Below, in pieces: positions 46,247 to 57,721 of a stretch of 64,000 nt of DNA; the stretch's first letter is position 1, and each line of letters opens with the position of its first letter. Both the position numbers and the translations under genes were made by a program. Under the pieces are notes generated by a model. The model was not told where the DNA came from. It saw nothing but the letters and a program-made list of their open reading frames with translations, and ran no database searches. Source of the DNA: Hemibagrus wyckioides (taxonomy: Eukaryota > Chordata > Actinopteri > Siluriformes > Bagridae); NCBI RefSeq assembly GCF_019097595.1, contig NC_080715.1, forward strand, positions 4,239,073-4,303,072. Direction: 5' to 3'.

Positions 46247-48172
46247 TCAGAACCAGTGATCGACCGAAGGTATTTCAGCAGGTTCGCCAGTCCACGGGAA
46301 CAGAGGTGGCTGATAGCCGAGTATGCACTGAAAAGGGGTGAGTCCGGTGGTTTCTTGGCGGAGTGAGTTTTGTGCATACTCGGCCCAGGGCAGGTATTGG
46401 CTCCAATCATGCTGGCGTTCATGGCCGAGGTAGTGCCCAATTTCCTGGATTTTCCGTTCCGTTTGGCCGTTAGATTGTGGGTGGTAACCAGAGGATAAAC
46501 TTACAGATGTACCCAGTTGTCCTAAGAAACCCCTCCATACCCTGGAGATAAACTGGGGCCCTCTATCTGACACAATATCTTTGGGAATGCCGAAGTGTCT
46601 GAACACTTGGTGGAAGAGGGCTTTAGCTGTTTCCAGGGCAGTGGGTAGGCCCTTGAGGGGTATGAGTTTACAAGCTTTAGAAAATCGGTCTACTATGACG
46701 AGGATGGTGGTGAAGCCTTCCGACATGGGCAGGTCGGTGATGAAGTCCACTCCCAGGTGGGACCATGGTCGGTGGGGAATAGGGAGTGGCATGAGTTTCC
46801 CTTCCGGTAAGCGGCGGGGTGTGGAAATCACGGCACAAACGGAACAACCTTTCACAAACTGGTTTACATCCTTACTCATATTTGGCCACCAATACCTGTT
46901 CTGGAGGAGTGAGAGTGTGCGTTGTCTGCCCGGATGGCCGTAGCCTAGAGACGAGTGTACAGAGTCCAGGAGGTTAAGACGGAGGGGCACTGGAACGTAG
47001 GTTTTGCCTACTGGGCTCCCCGGCGGAGCGGGTTCATTCGCGGAGGCGGCACGGATTTCCTCGTCGACGGCCCAGAGGATGGGGCATATGAACAGATCTG
47101 GAGGTAGTACCGGTTCACATGCATCGGATTGAGGGTCTGGTGAATACATTCTGGATAGGGCTTCGGCTTTTGTGTTCTTACAACCGGGACGATAGGAGAC
47201 TGTGAATCGAAACCTCGTGAAGAACAGCACCCAGCGCGCTTGTCGTGGGTTTAAGCGTTTGGCTTCTTTGAGGTATTGTAGATTTTTGTGATCAGTGATG
47301 ACTTCAAAGCGATGGACAGCCCCCTCCAGCCAGTGCCACCATTCCTCCAGTGCTAACTTGATTGCTAACAGCTCACGGTTTCCAATGTCATAGTTACGCT
47401 CCGCCGGGGTTAGTTTCCTTGAAAAGAAGGCGCATGGATGGAGTGCCAGGGGCTTACCTCCTTGTTGTGACAGCACCGCTCCTACTCCTAGCTCAGAGGC
47501 ATCTACCTCGACTACAAAGGGCTGGCTAGGATTAGGATGCAGTAATGTAGGAGCGGAACAAAAGGCAGTTTTTAGCTGTTGGAAGGCTTCGACCTCTAAT
47601 TTTGACCAGGTGAGTGTCTTAGGCTGTCCACATAATAATGAAGTGAGGGGAGCAGTGATTTGGCTGTAGTTGTGGATGAAGCGGTGGTAGAAATTCGCAA
47701 TCCCCAGAAACCGTTGCAGCTCCTTGACTGTCTCTGGCTGCGGCCAGTTCATCACTGCGTCTATTTTAGCCTGGTCCATCTTAATACCAGCAGCGGAGAT
47801 GATGTAACCCAGAAACTGCACAACAGTTTGGTGGAACTCGCACTTTTCAAGTTTGAGGAAAAGGTGGTGACGGCGGAGGCGGTCAAGTACCTGACGGACA
47901 TGGTGGATGTGCTCCGACCGGGTGGAAGAGTAGATTAAGATGTCATCAATGTATACGATGACAAACCGGTGGAGCATATCACGGAAGATTTCATTCATGA
48001 AGTTTTGGAATACCGCTGGGGCATTTGTGAGCCCATATGGCATGACCCGGTATTCGTAGTGCCCAGAAGGTGTGATGAGCGCCGTCTTCCACTCATCTCC
48101 CTGACGAATGCAGATGAGGTTATATGCACTTCTCAGGTCCAGCTTGGTGAAGATACGAGCTCCACGTAACTC
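46247..48172 (-). pseudogene. Gypsy element B pol: RT, RNase H, integrase
   Basis: A long open frame 48043-46247 (598 codons) has [15 protein letters not shown], the catalytic [10 protein letters not shown], RNase H ([28 protein letters not shown]), the integrase zinc region ([11 protein letters not shown]...CSVCA) and catalytic core ([24 protein letters not shown]). One stop near 48174 separates it from the upstream frame. The coding is better preserved than in element A, so this element is younger or less damaged. Confidence 0.85.
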
Positions 48173-49213
48173 CTAGAGAGCAGCTGGTACTAGCGGCAAG
48201 GGGTAGGAGAATTTCACCGTTTGGGCATTAAGATTCCGGTAATCGTTACACGGTCGAAGCCTGCCATCCTTTTCTGCCACAAAGAAGAAGCTGGATGCCG
48301 CCGGGGAGGTCGAAGGGCGTATGAACCCCTGGCAGAGTGCCTCTTTGATATATTCTTCCATGGCCTTATGCTCCGGGACAGACAGGGGATAGATGCGCCC
48401 TTTGGGCATCTTAGCATTGGGCAGAAGGTCCACAGCACAATCCCAGGATCGATGTGGTGGGAGCTTTGTAGCGGCGACTTTGCTAAACACCTCCGTGTAA
48501 TCCTGATACTCTCCTGGGAGGTCCACCTCATGGCCAGTAGGGGGGCTCTTGATGTTCGTCGACCCCAGGAGAACAGATCTAGGCGGAGGGCACGGGAGTG
48601 CGCGTAGGCACGAGCTGAGGCAATGATTGCTCCACTGTTCAATGCACCCTGTGCTCCACCGAATCGTGGGTTGATGTTGCGCCAGCCATGGGCGTCCTAG
48701 AACAATGTCCACCCTGGCCTCCTCCAACACCAACAGCGAGAGCACCTCCTCATGCATACAGCCGATGCGCAGAGTCAATTCCGGCGTCCGCCACTGCACC
48801 AGTCCTCGACCCAGCGGTTTTCCTCGGATGGTTGTAATGAGATAGCGCGTTGGGTTCCTTTGTCGTAGGATATGGCATGCAGAGAGAATGTGAGTGGAGA
48901 TAAAGTTCCCGGACGCACCCGAGTCAAAGAGCACGCTGACAGAATAAGAGTGAGAGTCAAACATTAATGTGGCATCATGATACCGAGGATTAGAGAGTAC
49001 TGAGCTGAGGTGGATAGTACTCACCGCTGGGTGGACCGGACGGACGGGACAGGTAGAAATGGAATGACCAGATTCTCCGCAGTAGAAGCAGAGCCCATGC
49101 TGAAGCCGGTTCTGCCATTCGTCCGCGGATAGATGGTACACGTCCGTTTTGCATAGGCTCTGGTGCGGAGAACTCCTCACTGGGTGAAGCCTCGGAACGG
49201 TGGTTCCCTCCAC
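48173..49213 (-). pseudogene. Gypsy element B: Gag zinc knuckle, protease and RT start
   Basis: Minus-strand frame with a CCHC knuckle ([14 protein letters not shown]), the aspartic protease motif ([12 protein letters not shown]), [13 protein letters not shown], and the RT N-terminus ([35 protein letters not shown]). It ends at a TAG next to the following RT frame. Confidence 0.85.
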
Positions 49214-49892
49214 CCGGAACCACGATGAGATGTTGGGCCACTGTCTGAGCCTTCAACAGGAAGGCCTCCAGGCTGCTGGAGTCTTCATATATGGCCATCT
49301 GCCGTCGGATCTCGGGCTGTAACCCCCACCGGTACACCGCGAGTAGAGCCATCTCATTCCATCTGCTAGATGCCGCCAGCGTGCGGAAGCGCAGCGTATA
49401 CTCGCGGACGGTGTTTCTACCCTGCCGCAGAGTGAACAGCTCGTCATGTCTCGAGAGGGAGGAAGCGCCCGCACCGAAAACTGCCTTGAAGTGGGCCAGA
49501 AGGTTCGTTAAGGACACGAACACTGGGCTCTCCGATGTCCACAAGGCCTCTGCCCAGCGTCGGGCCTCACCGGACAACAGCGACAGGATAAAGGCTATTT
49601 TAGCGCGGTCATTGGGGAACAACTGAGGGACCAGTTCAAAATAGAGCTGGCATTGCATAATGAAACCGGCACATTCGGCCACACCGCCCGAGAATAATGC
49701 TGGTTTGGCTACCAGACAGGTTTGTGGTGTCGCCACGGACAGTACTGCTTGCTGTAGTGAGGCCGCCAGAGCAGTGATAGGGTCTGGTGGGGAACGCGGT
49801 TCGGCTGTTGGCTGTTGCAGAACCGGGGCGGCAGATGGGTCGGTTTGCGGCTGAGCTGCTGTAGGGGGTGTGCTGACGTGCTGACCTTCCAT
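48990..49892 (-). pseudogene. Gypsy element B Gag
   Basis: Minus-strand frame starting MEGQHVST at 49892, 300 codons. It has the Gag core (KPALFSGGVAECAGFIMQC, LLSGEARRWAEALW, FTLRQGRNTVREYTLRFR). The protease frame overlaps its end, after a frameshift near 49200. Confidence 0.85.
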
Positions 49893-49938
49893 CTTCCTGG
49901 TAAGATCTCGTAGTTCGCTGTTTGTGGGGCTAGTATTC

Positions 49939-50211
49939 TGTCACAACACACACGGAGACAGAGAGCAGATGCAACACGGCTTTTAATAACTAAGGCAGGG
50001 GGAAAAAAGGCAATATGACGAACGGAAATATCCAACTCGAAATACTAGAGCAGTAACTCGGTACTTTCTCGTAAACAGTCTCAATACTAGCCACTGTGCT
50101 CTGCAGGTGAGGGCTTTAAGTAGGCGCCATGTGATTGGGTGCAGGTGGCGCGATTAAAAGTCCGGTGATTGGGAGCGCGGGGGTGCGGCTGAGGTGTTTG
50201 TGCCTGTGACA
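49939..50211 (-). mobile_element. 5' LTR of gypsy element B
   Basis: 273 bp with inverted ends TGTCACA/TGTGACA, next to the Gag leader. AATAAA is absent in the expected form (ttattaaaagccg on the minus strand). The partner LTR is missing. Confidence 0.75.
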
Positions 50212-50303
50212 GTATGACTGCTGCACTTTGACTGGCTGGCACTTTTAAATTTCGTTGTACATGCAAATGGTACAATGACAATAAAAATTCTATTCTATTC
50301 TAC
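50212..50303 (+). mobile_element. L2 LINE 3' end
   Basis: Short 3' terminal piece with tttcgttgtacatgc, gacaataaaaat and a (TTCTA)n tail, as in the L2 in TRIM intron 5 but on the plus strand. Confidence 0.7.
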
Positions 50304-50750
50304 CTCAACCTGTCATCTGCTGCTATAGTTGTATTTATGTTTATTTCTATCTGCACTACCTCAACTGCTGCTGTTGTATTTTTGCACAATATTTATTTTA
50401 CATCACTGCATTTTATCTTATTTTATTTCACTTACATTCCATTACACATGTTCTTTTCTTTCTTTTTCGGCACTAATTGTCCTGTGTTTTTTGTGTTGTC
50501 TTTCTTGTATTTATTGTCTTTTGCACTGTCTTGTCTATGCTCTGTTTGCACCTAGCTGCACACCGTGCACTTTACATGGCTAAGACAAACTTCTGTCCTA
50601 GCTCTGTGGTGGTGTTTTTATTGTGTGAACTCTTTGTTGTTGTATGTTTATGTAGCACCAGGTCTTGGAGAAACATTGTTTCATTTCACTATGTACTGCG
50701 TCAGCTATATGTGGTTGAAATGACAATAAAGCTTCTTGAAACTTGAATGT
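50304..50750 (+). mobile_element. L2-like LINE 3' untranslated region
   Basis: T-rich, TGCACT-rich sequence ending gacaataaagcttcttgaaacttgaa, the usual 3' end of L2-type elements. No coding region is attached. Confidence 0.6.
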
Positions 50751-51245
50751 GGAGTTCTGGTTGAGAGACCATATAACCTGCAGGAACAAGCTTCTCCTCA
50801 GTCTCTCTATGTTGTCCTTCAGGGTGTGGAAGTGCTTCCCTGACCTCAATAGAGAGAAAAAAGACAATTTTTGGGGTGGCTGAGGTCCTTTACGATCTTG
50901 CTAGCCTTGGTCCAGCACCGCATGTTGTAGAGGTCAGGGAGCTTGGTACGGATGATGCGCTCAGCTGATCGCACCACTCTCTGTAGAACTTGTCTGTCCT
51001 CCAGGGTGCTGTTCCCAAACCAGGTTGTGATGTTTCTCGTCAGGATGCTCACTATGGTGCAGGAGTAGAAGTTCCTAAGCACCTTAGCAGGCAGTCTACA
51101 GTCTCTCAAGCGTCTGAGGTGGTAGAGACCTCAGGCTGCCAGGCCTTCTTCACCACTGTGTTGATGTGACAGGACCATGACAGGTCCTGCGTGATGTGGA
51201 CACTGAGGTATCTGAAGCTGTTGATCAGTTGATTATCCAGTTGGA
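50751..51245 (-). mobile_element. L2-clade LINE ORF2 C-terminal fragment
   Basis: Minus-strand frame 51109-50846 (LRNFYSCTIVSILTRNITTW, QRVVRSAERIIRTKLPDL, KIVKDLSHP) plus upstream remnants (VHITQDLSWSCHINTVVKKA) near 51190. It is an inverted neighbour of the previous L2 tail. Confidence 0.75.
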
Positions 51246-51332
51246 ATCAGGTGTGACTTCTGCTTGGTTGGAATGAAAACCTGCACCCACATCGGCCCTT
51301 TCTGGATAAGATTGGACACCCCTGCTGTACAT

Positions 51333-52259
51333 GATCTGTGTAGTCCAAGTTCTATTTAGATCTGGCACTGATTAAAAGATTCCAGTTGTTTTATGTGGAT
51401 GAAGTTTTATGACGCAATTCAAATCTTTTGACCTCTTCTTCCAATTTTTTTCCTGTTCTCCAACTTTTGTTTTTATGCCAGATAGTAAAAGAGATGTGGC
51501 CTCTTAAAGTGACCTTAGCTGCATCCCATTTGGTGGCACTATTTACTGGACAACATTCATTATCCTGTCAGTAATGGGATGTCTTTTAAGGAACTGGCAG
51601 AAAAAGTTGTCGTTAATGAGAGAACTACTAAATTTCAAATAAGATGATTTTGGGGTTGAAAATTCAGATAAACCTAAGTACACAGGGCTATGGTCAATAT
51701 GAGCAATAGGGACAATTTCACAGGATCTTACATAGTTAATGTACCTGGAAGGCAAAAATAAATAGTCTAGTCTGAAATAAGAATTATGGGGAGAAGAGTA
51801 GAAGGTATATTCTTTAACACCTGGATGTAGTTCTCTCCAAATATCCACCAAACCTGAAGTATGACACATTTTAAAGTGTGCTCGATTTTTTAGAATCCTG
51901 TCCAACCTATCGTCCATGACACAACTGAAATCCCCAGCCATAATCCCCAGACCATTACATTGATGATAGGACCATCTTTGATATAAAGTCAGGTCTGTTC
52001 TCAATTGGGGCATAGACATTCAAGACAATTAAGGCTTTCCCCGTAATGTGACCGGTAATAAGAATAAATCCACCTTCAGAATCCTTTTCAGTCTGTTCTA
52101 AGATAAAAGGAAAGCTTTTGATAAAAAATAACTAAAATATACATTCATTCCAGTACAAAGTACTTGAATGCTGTAGGGTGACAGAAAAGAAGTTACACAA
52201 ACCCTCCCCCCTCCCTACCCCAAATGATAGGGCTAAAATGACAATTTATCACACACCCC
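51333..52259 (-). mobile_element. L1-type LINE, endonuclease part
   Basis: Minus strand. The frame 52019-51543 has MAGDFSCVMDDRLDRI, where GDFN has become GDFS, and REL...YTFYSSPHNSYFRLDYLF. It is closely related to 1285-2216. With 44985-45735 it probably forms one L1 interrupted by the hAT; the reverse transcriptase is missing. Confidence 0.75.
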
Positions 52260-52519
52260 TGAGTCATTTGAAATTTCAACATTAAGACCAGCTTGCTCTT
52301 TTTTTGTTTTGTTAATTTTTTTATTTTTTGTTTTTACTTCACATACACCCATCAGTTTAATCTGATGAGGAATCGCTGTCCCAAATGTTGACTGGCAAAA
52401 TAAGTTTTTTCTTCTTTTTTCCAACGGATATGTCAGGTTTCTGGAACAAGGAGAAAAAAATAACATTTAATGTATGAAGCTTCAAAATATCCATATTCTT
52501 GCTGACCCATAACTGAGGC

Positions 52520-53184
52520 TGTCAGGGATGGCAGGTGAGGACCCAAATGCAGAACACAGTCCGAGTTCAAACTTAGAGTCTTTATTAAGAAGGCACAAAA
52601 AATGGCAGAGTTCTCAGTCAACTTCAATAGCAAAAACTGAAAAAACCAGGATACAGCAGGCTGGTAGAATAAGTAAAAGAAATAACCACATACAGTCCAA
52701 TAATCCACAATCCAGAGAACAGGTTAAACGTAGGATCGGCAGAGACATTAACAGCATACAATCCAATAATCCAAAATCCAGAAAGCAGGTTAAACGTAGG
52801 ACAGGCAGAGTCATTAGCAGCATACAGTCCAATAATCCAAATCCAGAGAACAGGTTAAATGTAGGATCGGCAGAGACATTAACAGCATACAATCCAATAA
52901 TCCAAAATCCAGAGAGCAGGTTAAACGTAGGACAGGCAGAGTCATTGACTGAAGGAAGGCAGAGACAAACCAGGCAGACAGGAACTGAAGAAAAGGGCAG
53001 GATGCCGTCTCAGAAGCTCAAGGCTGACTGAAGAGACCATCTGGCAAGGAGCATGGACTGCTCGCTAGCTTATATAGGACTGAGGAGCATAAAATGGCAG
53101 AAACCGGAAATGAGATCGCGAAACTGGAAGTTGCGTCCCAGAACCGGAAGTAGCAACATGGAACCCGGAAATGCATGCCTGACA
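52520..53184 (-). mobile_element. Solo LTR (665 bp) with internal minisatellite
   Basis: Plus-strand ends TGTCAGGGATGG and ATGCCTGACA are flanked by a perfect 5 bp duplication GAGGC (52515-52519, 53185-53189). AATAAA on the minus strand (near 52584) gives its orientation. There are no internal genes. The plus-strand frame at 52528-53031 is an artefact of the repeats. Confidence 0.85.
52684..52950. repeat. Minisatellite, ~68 bp unit, about 4 copies
   Basis: Units contain catacaatccaataatcca, then ccagagagcaggttaaac and gtaggacaggcagagtcatt. Alternate units share variants (atcggcagagaca versus acaggcagagtca), hinting at growth by two-unit steps. Confidence 0.85.
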
Positions 53185-53189
53185 GAGGC

Positions 53190-53889
53190 ATCATTTACTT
53201 CAGCAAATGTGACTTAGTAAGAGGAATGTTTACCTTAAACTAGTAACTTTAAAATAGAATTTAATGATACAGGTCATCATACAGCATAAACATAAAGTTT
53301 TTTTTCTGGAGTTTTCTTGCTTATGCCTCTATGAGTCTTAAATATGTTCTTGAATTTCTCCCTCAATGTTTTCTGCACTGATTCCCTGCACTGTGTTAAA
53401 CAAAACACATGGCAGATAAATTCAACTTGGAAGCTGCTGGGGTTTTGAAAGTGTTAGGAATAAAGCTACGACGCTGCCAAAGTAAAAACGGTGAATAAAT
53501 CTATCCTGCTGCATGAAGATTGAGGACGCGTGTGCTGTAGACATCTCTTATTAGTTAGTGCAGCTGTTGTTTTGGAGTAAAGTACTGTTTAATATTTCCC
53601 ATTGCAAATACATATGAATGCCATAAAAATTTTATTATTTAATAAGATGAAGTCTAATACAATGTCAGGTCTCTGATTTCAAAATAATATTGATTTCAAT
53701 ATAGAAGGTCATTTTCAGTCTTGCTGAGGCCATCAGGGTATGTGCCAGGGTACATAGAGGGGTACAGAGGTAAAAAGGTTGGAGACCGGTGACCGGAAAT
53801 GTACTGGGGAAAATGTGTCTAAAAACAAGTGCACACACACACACACACAAACCTGTGGTAACGTTCCACTGTTGGTCAGTGGATGTTGA
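53190..53889. other. Unassigned sequence, 3' of the coiled-coil exons
   Basis: Contains a (CA)n run at about 53832-53850. It may include the 3' untranslated region of the minus-strand gene. Confidence 0.4.
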
Positions 53890-54270
53890 TGATGGATGAC
53901 TCCATCATCTCATGGCACTCGGATTTCAGGTACTCATAATCCTGAAATACATACATGGTTGAAAAAGAGGTCAAACTTCAGTGCTTAATCTTCACATATG
54001 CAGTGGGCTTCTTCTATTCACTATGCAGTGTATCATGAAAAGTCTTCATACAGTCCACTTCAATTTAAATGTTTAATGAAATGATTTCTTCTCACTTACA
54101 TTCTTTAGCTGATCACACTGTCTGAAAGTATCAAAAAGCTGGTTTCCCATATCCTCCAGTGTTTCTTGGAGTGTGTTCACCTGGTCTGTCAGGTCAGACT
54201 TCTCTTCCTCCATCTGATTGATGATCTCCACAGCCTTTTGGTTTTTCTCCTCAGCCTCAGACAGGGAGAC
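53890..54270 (-). CDS. Last two exons of a coiled-coil gene (LRRFIP-like), possibly partial
   Basis: Minus strand. Exon 54270-54100 (171 bp, 57 codons, GT-AG ends) encodes an uninterrupted coiled coil (VSLSEAEEKNQKAVEIINQ ... DQLKN). The next exon from about 53942 encodes DYEYLKSECHEMMESSIINI and a TGA near 53890. The heptad pattern and the ...LTDQVNTLQETLEDMG stretch resemble the coiled coil of LRRFIP1/2 (flightless-interacting, signalling adaptors). This is the only unbroken unit of the array upstream, so a transcript using these exons is possible. The family call is tentative. Confidence 0.45.
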
Positions 54271-54379
54271 CTGAAAGAACAATTAAGGCTTTTTTTTTTT
54301 TTACTTCTACACACATTCAGATGTTTTAAAAACTCATTACTCTTGAGAATACAACTAAACCATTCCTCACCGCTCTTAT

Positions 54380-55840
54380 ACAGCGGTGCTAAAGAAACAG
54401 CGGTGCTGGAGAAACAGCTGCACTTCAGCACCATGGCCAGCGGATCTGAATGTGGCTGCGAGGCTGCAATCGCCTGTCTGACAAAGAAGCAGGCCCCTCA
54501 AAAAGCCAAAGCACAAGCGCATCATGTCTGAAACTTCTCCCAAGGTGAGCCTTGTAATATATCTAATCCCATTTCATCTGTGTTCCAACAGGAAGATTTG
54601 TATGGGATATGCAAAGAGCGAACTGACAGAGTGGCTCCCATTGTAAAGCAGTATATGGGGGCCACCCATCAAGAACAGCACCATGTCTACAAATGCCCAA
54701 CCCAGGCAATCAAGTCCCCAGCACAGTGTGCAAATTCCTGGCAAGGTGGCAGGGCCCATACACAGTCCTCAAGAGAATGGGTCCAGTAAACTGCAACAAC
54801 CAGGTAAGTGTGCAGACACTCAACTTTACCATATAAATCTCTTTAAAAAGTGGAAAGCTCCTGGGCCTGCTGTGTCTATGTTTGCCTCTCCTGTCACAGA
54901 TCCCAGAGAGTATGCCCTGATATGGAGCGGGAATGATCTCACACCAGCTCAACATCAGGACTTTACAGAACTTGTGGACCAATTTGCAGAAATCTTTTCA
55001 TCAGTCCCAGGGCTCACACAGCTGGATCAACATGAGATCAAAACCACTTCAGCACTGCCGTCAGCACCTCCAGCGGTCACTGGAAGTACCAGTTTCTACT
55101 GTTCGGGCTTCAAAGTGCACCTGCAACCTCCCAGCTCCTCATGGACATAGTTCTCAATTGTCAGTTTGCAGTGTTGTACCTGGATAATGTGATTATCCAG
55201 TACTATATGTGGTCAGATCACTTATTTCATCTTGGAGCTCTCTGGAAGGTGGGTCTAACAGAAACCCCCCCAAAATCTCACCTGGGGCTGACTGAGGCAC
55301 AGTTCATCACTCTGGGGTTACTGAAGGCACAAGATGATTGAGGCCATAAAAGAGTACTGAGACCCACAACGAATAAGCAGGTAGATGCAGTTCTGAGTCT
55401 ATAGCCTGCCCCCTTCAGATTTGCCCAATGGAGCCAGCATTCCTAAAAATCGAGGAAACGCTAGTTAACTAAACCCTTCTGAGGAACACCGACTTTGAGC
55501 TTCCGTTCATTGTGCACACCAATGCACTCAAAACAATGTGCCACTGTATTGGATGGCAAAAGACACCAACAGACGTGTAACTTGGTCGTTTCTTTCTTTG
55601 AAAGACTTGATGGTTTCTTTCTTTGCAAGACTTCTCATGTCAGGTTAAGCACAGAGCAGGTATCCAGCATAGAAACTCAGACTGCCTGTCCCGCAGCTAC
55701 ACACTGCATGGGACAGCTGCTACACGGAGGCTTGGAGCTGGGGGGGGGGACTTTTGGAGGGAGCCCAGGTGGTGCCTAATGCCATGCGTACTCTCTGCCT
55801 GTGTTTTAGACTCAGTGCTGCAGTGAGTGTCACAACACAA
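54380..55840 (+). mobile_element. Gmr1-like Ty3/gypsy remnant
   Basis: Order on the plus strand: an integrase C-terminal tail ending in YHINLFKKWKAPGP (about 54825-54860), RT N-terminal sequence (LTPAQHQDFTELVDQFAEIF, about 54940-55000), the RT catalytic region as LYLDNVIIQY (about 55170-55200), RNase H pieces (FELPFIVHTNA, about 55490), then VKHRAGIQHRNSDCLSRSY (about 55640-55695). Integrase before RT is the hallmark of Gmr1-like elements. It has many gaps and stops. It sits in an intron of the minus-strand coiled-coil array. Confidence 0.6.
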
Positions 55841-55885
55841 AGAATTCACAACAGCAGTTATAGCTTCATGAGAAGATCATTTACC

Positions 55886-57620
55886 TTCAGTAACTTTTCA
55901 TTGTTTGTCATAGTCTCCATCCTCTCCTGGTACTCAGACTTCAGAAGCCTGTTAGCCTCCTGCTATCACTCACAATCCTAAAACACACACATTGAATGAG
56001 CCTCAGCATGCAGCATAAACATAAAAAGTCCACATACAGTCCACTTCAATTAAAAGTTGCTGCTTAATGAAAACGTTTCTTCTCACTTACATTCCTTAGC
56101 TCTTCACACTTCAAATGAGTATCACAGAGCTGGTTCTCCATGTCCTCCAGTGTGTCTCGTTGTGTCTTCACCTGTACTAGTCAGGTCAGACTTCTCCTCC
56201 TCCAGCTGATTGATGATCTCCACAGTCTTCTGGTGTTTCTCCTCAGCCTCAGCCAATGACACCTGAAAAAACATTATTGATTTTATTTACTATTACACAC
56301 ACACACTTACAGCATTTGGCAGATGCCCATATCCAGAGTAACTTAGAATTTATCACATTTTTTACACAACTGAACAAGTAAGGGTTAAGGGCCATGCTCA
56401 GGGGCACAGCAGTGGCAGCTTGATGGACCTAGGAATTTGAACTCATAACCTTCCAATCAGTACTCCAATGACTTAATAACTAAGCTACCACATCCCTACA
56501 CAAACACAGTTCACAACAGCTGTCGTAGCTTCATGAGAAGAATATTTACCTTCAGTAACTTTTCACTGTTTGTCAGAGTTTCCATCCTCTCCTGGTACTC
56601 AGATTTCAGAGGCCTGTGAGCCTCCTGCTCTCACTCACACTCCTAAAATGACACATTGAATGAGCCTCAGCATGCAGCATAAACATGAAAAGTCCTCATA
56701 CAGTCCACTTCAATTAAAAGGAGGTGCTTAACGAAAGAGTTTCTTCTCACTTACATTCTTTAGCTCATCACACTTCAAATGAATATCACATAGCTGGCTC
56801 CCCATGTCTTCACCTGGACTATCAGGTTAGACTTCTCCTCATCCAGCTGACTGATGGTCTCCACAGTCTTCTGGTTTTTCTCCTCAGCTTCAGTCACCAG
56901 GGAGACCTGAAAAGAACAGCAATTAAGGCTTATTGATTTTATTTCCCTTTTACATACACATTCAGATACTTTTATATACTGACTCATTACTCATGAGAAT
57001 ATCTTAAGCTGGAGAACACACACACACATACACACACACACACACAGAGAGTTTACAACAGCTGTCATATTTGCATCACAAGAATATTTACCTTCAGTAA
57101 CTTTTCACTGTTTATCAGAGACTCAATCTCAATTTCAATCTTCTGGTACTCTAACTTCAGAAGCCTGTGAGCCTCCTGCTCTCACTCACACTGCAAGCGA
57201 GTATCACACAGCTGGTTCCCCATGTCCTCCAGTGTGTCTTGCAATGTGTTCACCTGGATTGTCAGGTCAGACTTCTCCTCCTCCAGCTAAGTGATGGTCT
57301 CCACAGCCTTCTGGTGTTTCACCTCAGCTTCAGCCAGGGAGACCTGAAAAGAACAACAATTAAGGATTATTGACTTTATCTCCTTTTTATATCTTAAACT
57401 GGAGAACACACACACACACACACATTTTACAACAGCTGTCATATTTGCATTACGAGAATATTTACCTTCAGTAACTTTTCACTGTTTGTCAGAGTCTCCA
57501 TCATCTCATGGTGCTCAGACTTCTGATACTTGTCTTGCATTGTCCTCATTTGGTGGTATCAGGTTAAATTTCTCCTTCTCCAGCTTAGTGATGACCTCCA
57601 TAGCCTCCTGCTGTTTCCAC
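55886..57620 (-). pseudogene. Tandemly duplicated coiled-coil exons, mostly broken
   Basis: Minus strand, two alternating exon types. Type A (VSLAEAEEKHQKTVE..., 171 bp when intact) is at 57345-57190, 56908-56756 and 56262-56095. Type B (LKSEYQERMETMTNNEKLLK with donor GTAAAT) is at about 57550-57466, 57189-57092, 56645-56547 and 55978-55886. Defects: in-frame stops in the B exons (CE*EQEAH, DCE**QEAN), a TAG and a fused A+B exon at 57345-57092, and frameshifts at about 56180 and 56805. Splice sites are largely kept. The array appears to have grown by repeated duplication of a two-exon unit. Confidence 0.55.
56306..56492 (+). repeat. Fish interspersed repeat
   Basis: Has catttggcagatgcccatat near the start and tttgaactcataacctt and taagctaccacatccct near the end, a common pattern in fish genomes. 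Related pieces are at 12145-12290, 34340-34490 and, inverted, 57950-58040. I cannot assign the class. Confidence 0.55.
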
Positions 57621-57721
57621 ACCAGTTGAAAAGTGTGGTCAAGTGTCAGTATGTAATCTTCACACATGCAGTGGGTTACTTCTATTCCTTAAAAAAATAA
57701 CAACTTGAAATTACAATTTTC

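Larger units (their letters stand above)
45736..51324. mobile_element. hAT transposon frame (ends only), now filled with gypsy and L2 sequence
   Basis: CAGGGGTGTCC at 45736-45746 and GGACACCCCTG at 51314-51324 are exact inverted repeats. Flanks are ctgtaaat (45728-45735) and ctgtacat (51325-51332), an 8 bp target duplication with one mismatch. The right arm from about 51246 (ttggttggaatgaaaacctg) is typical of a common fish hAT family. The left arm after the terminus is missing, and gypsy sequence begins immediately. Confidence 0.65.

Noticed and set aside
52528..53031. 167-codon frame with internal peptide repeats
   Set aside because: The repeats come from the LTR minisatellite. It spans most of a solo LTR.
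54166..54531. 121-codon plus-strand frame
   Set aside because: It is antisense to an intact coiled-coil exon with good splice sites.
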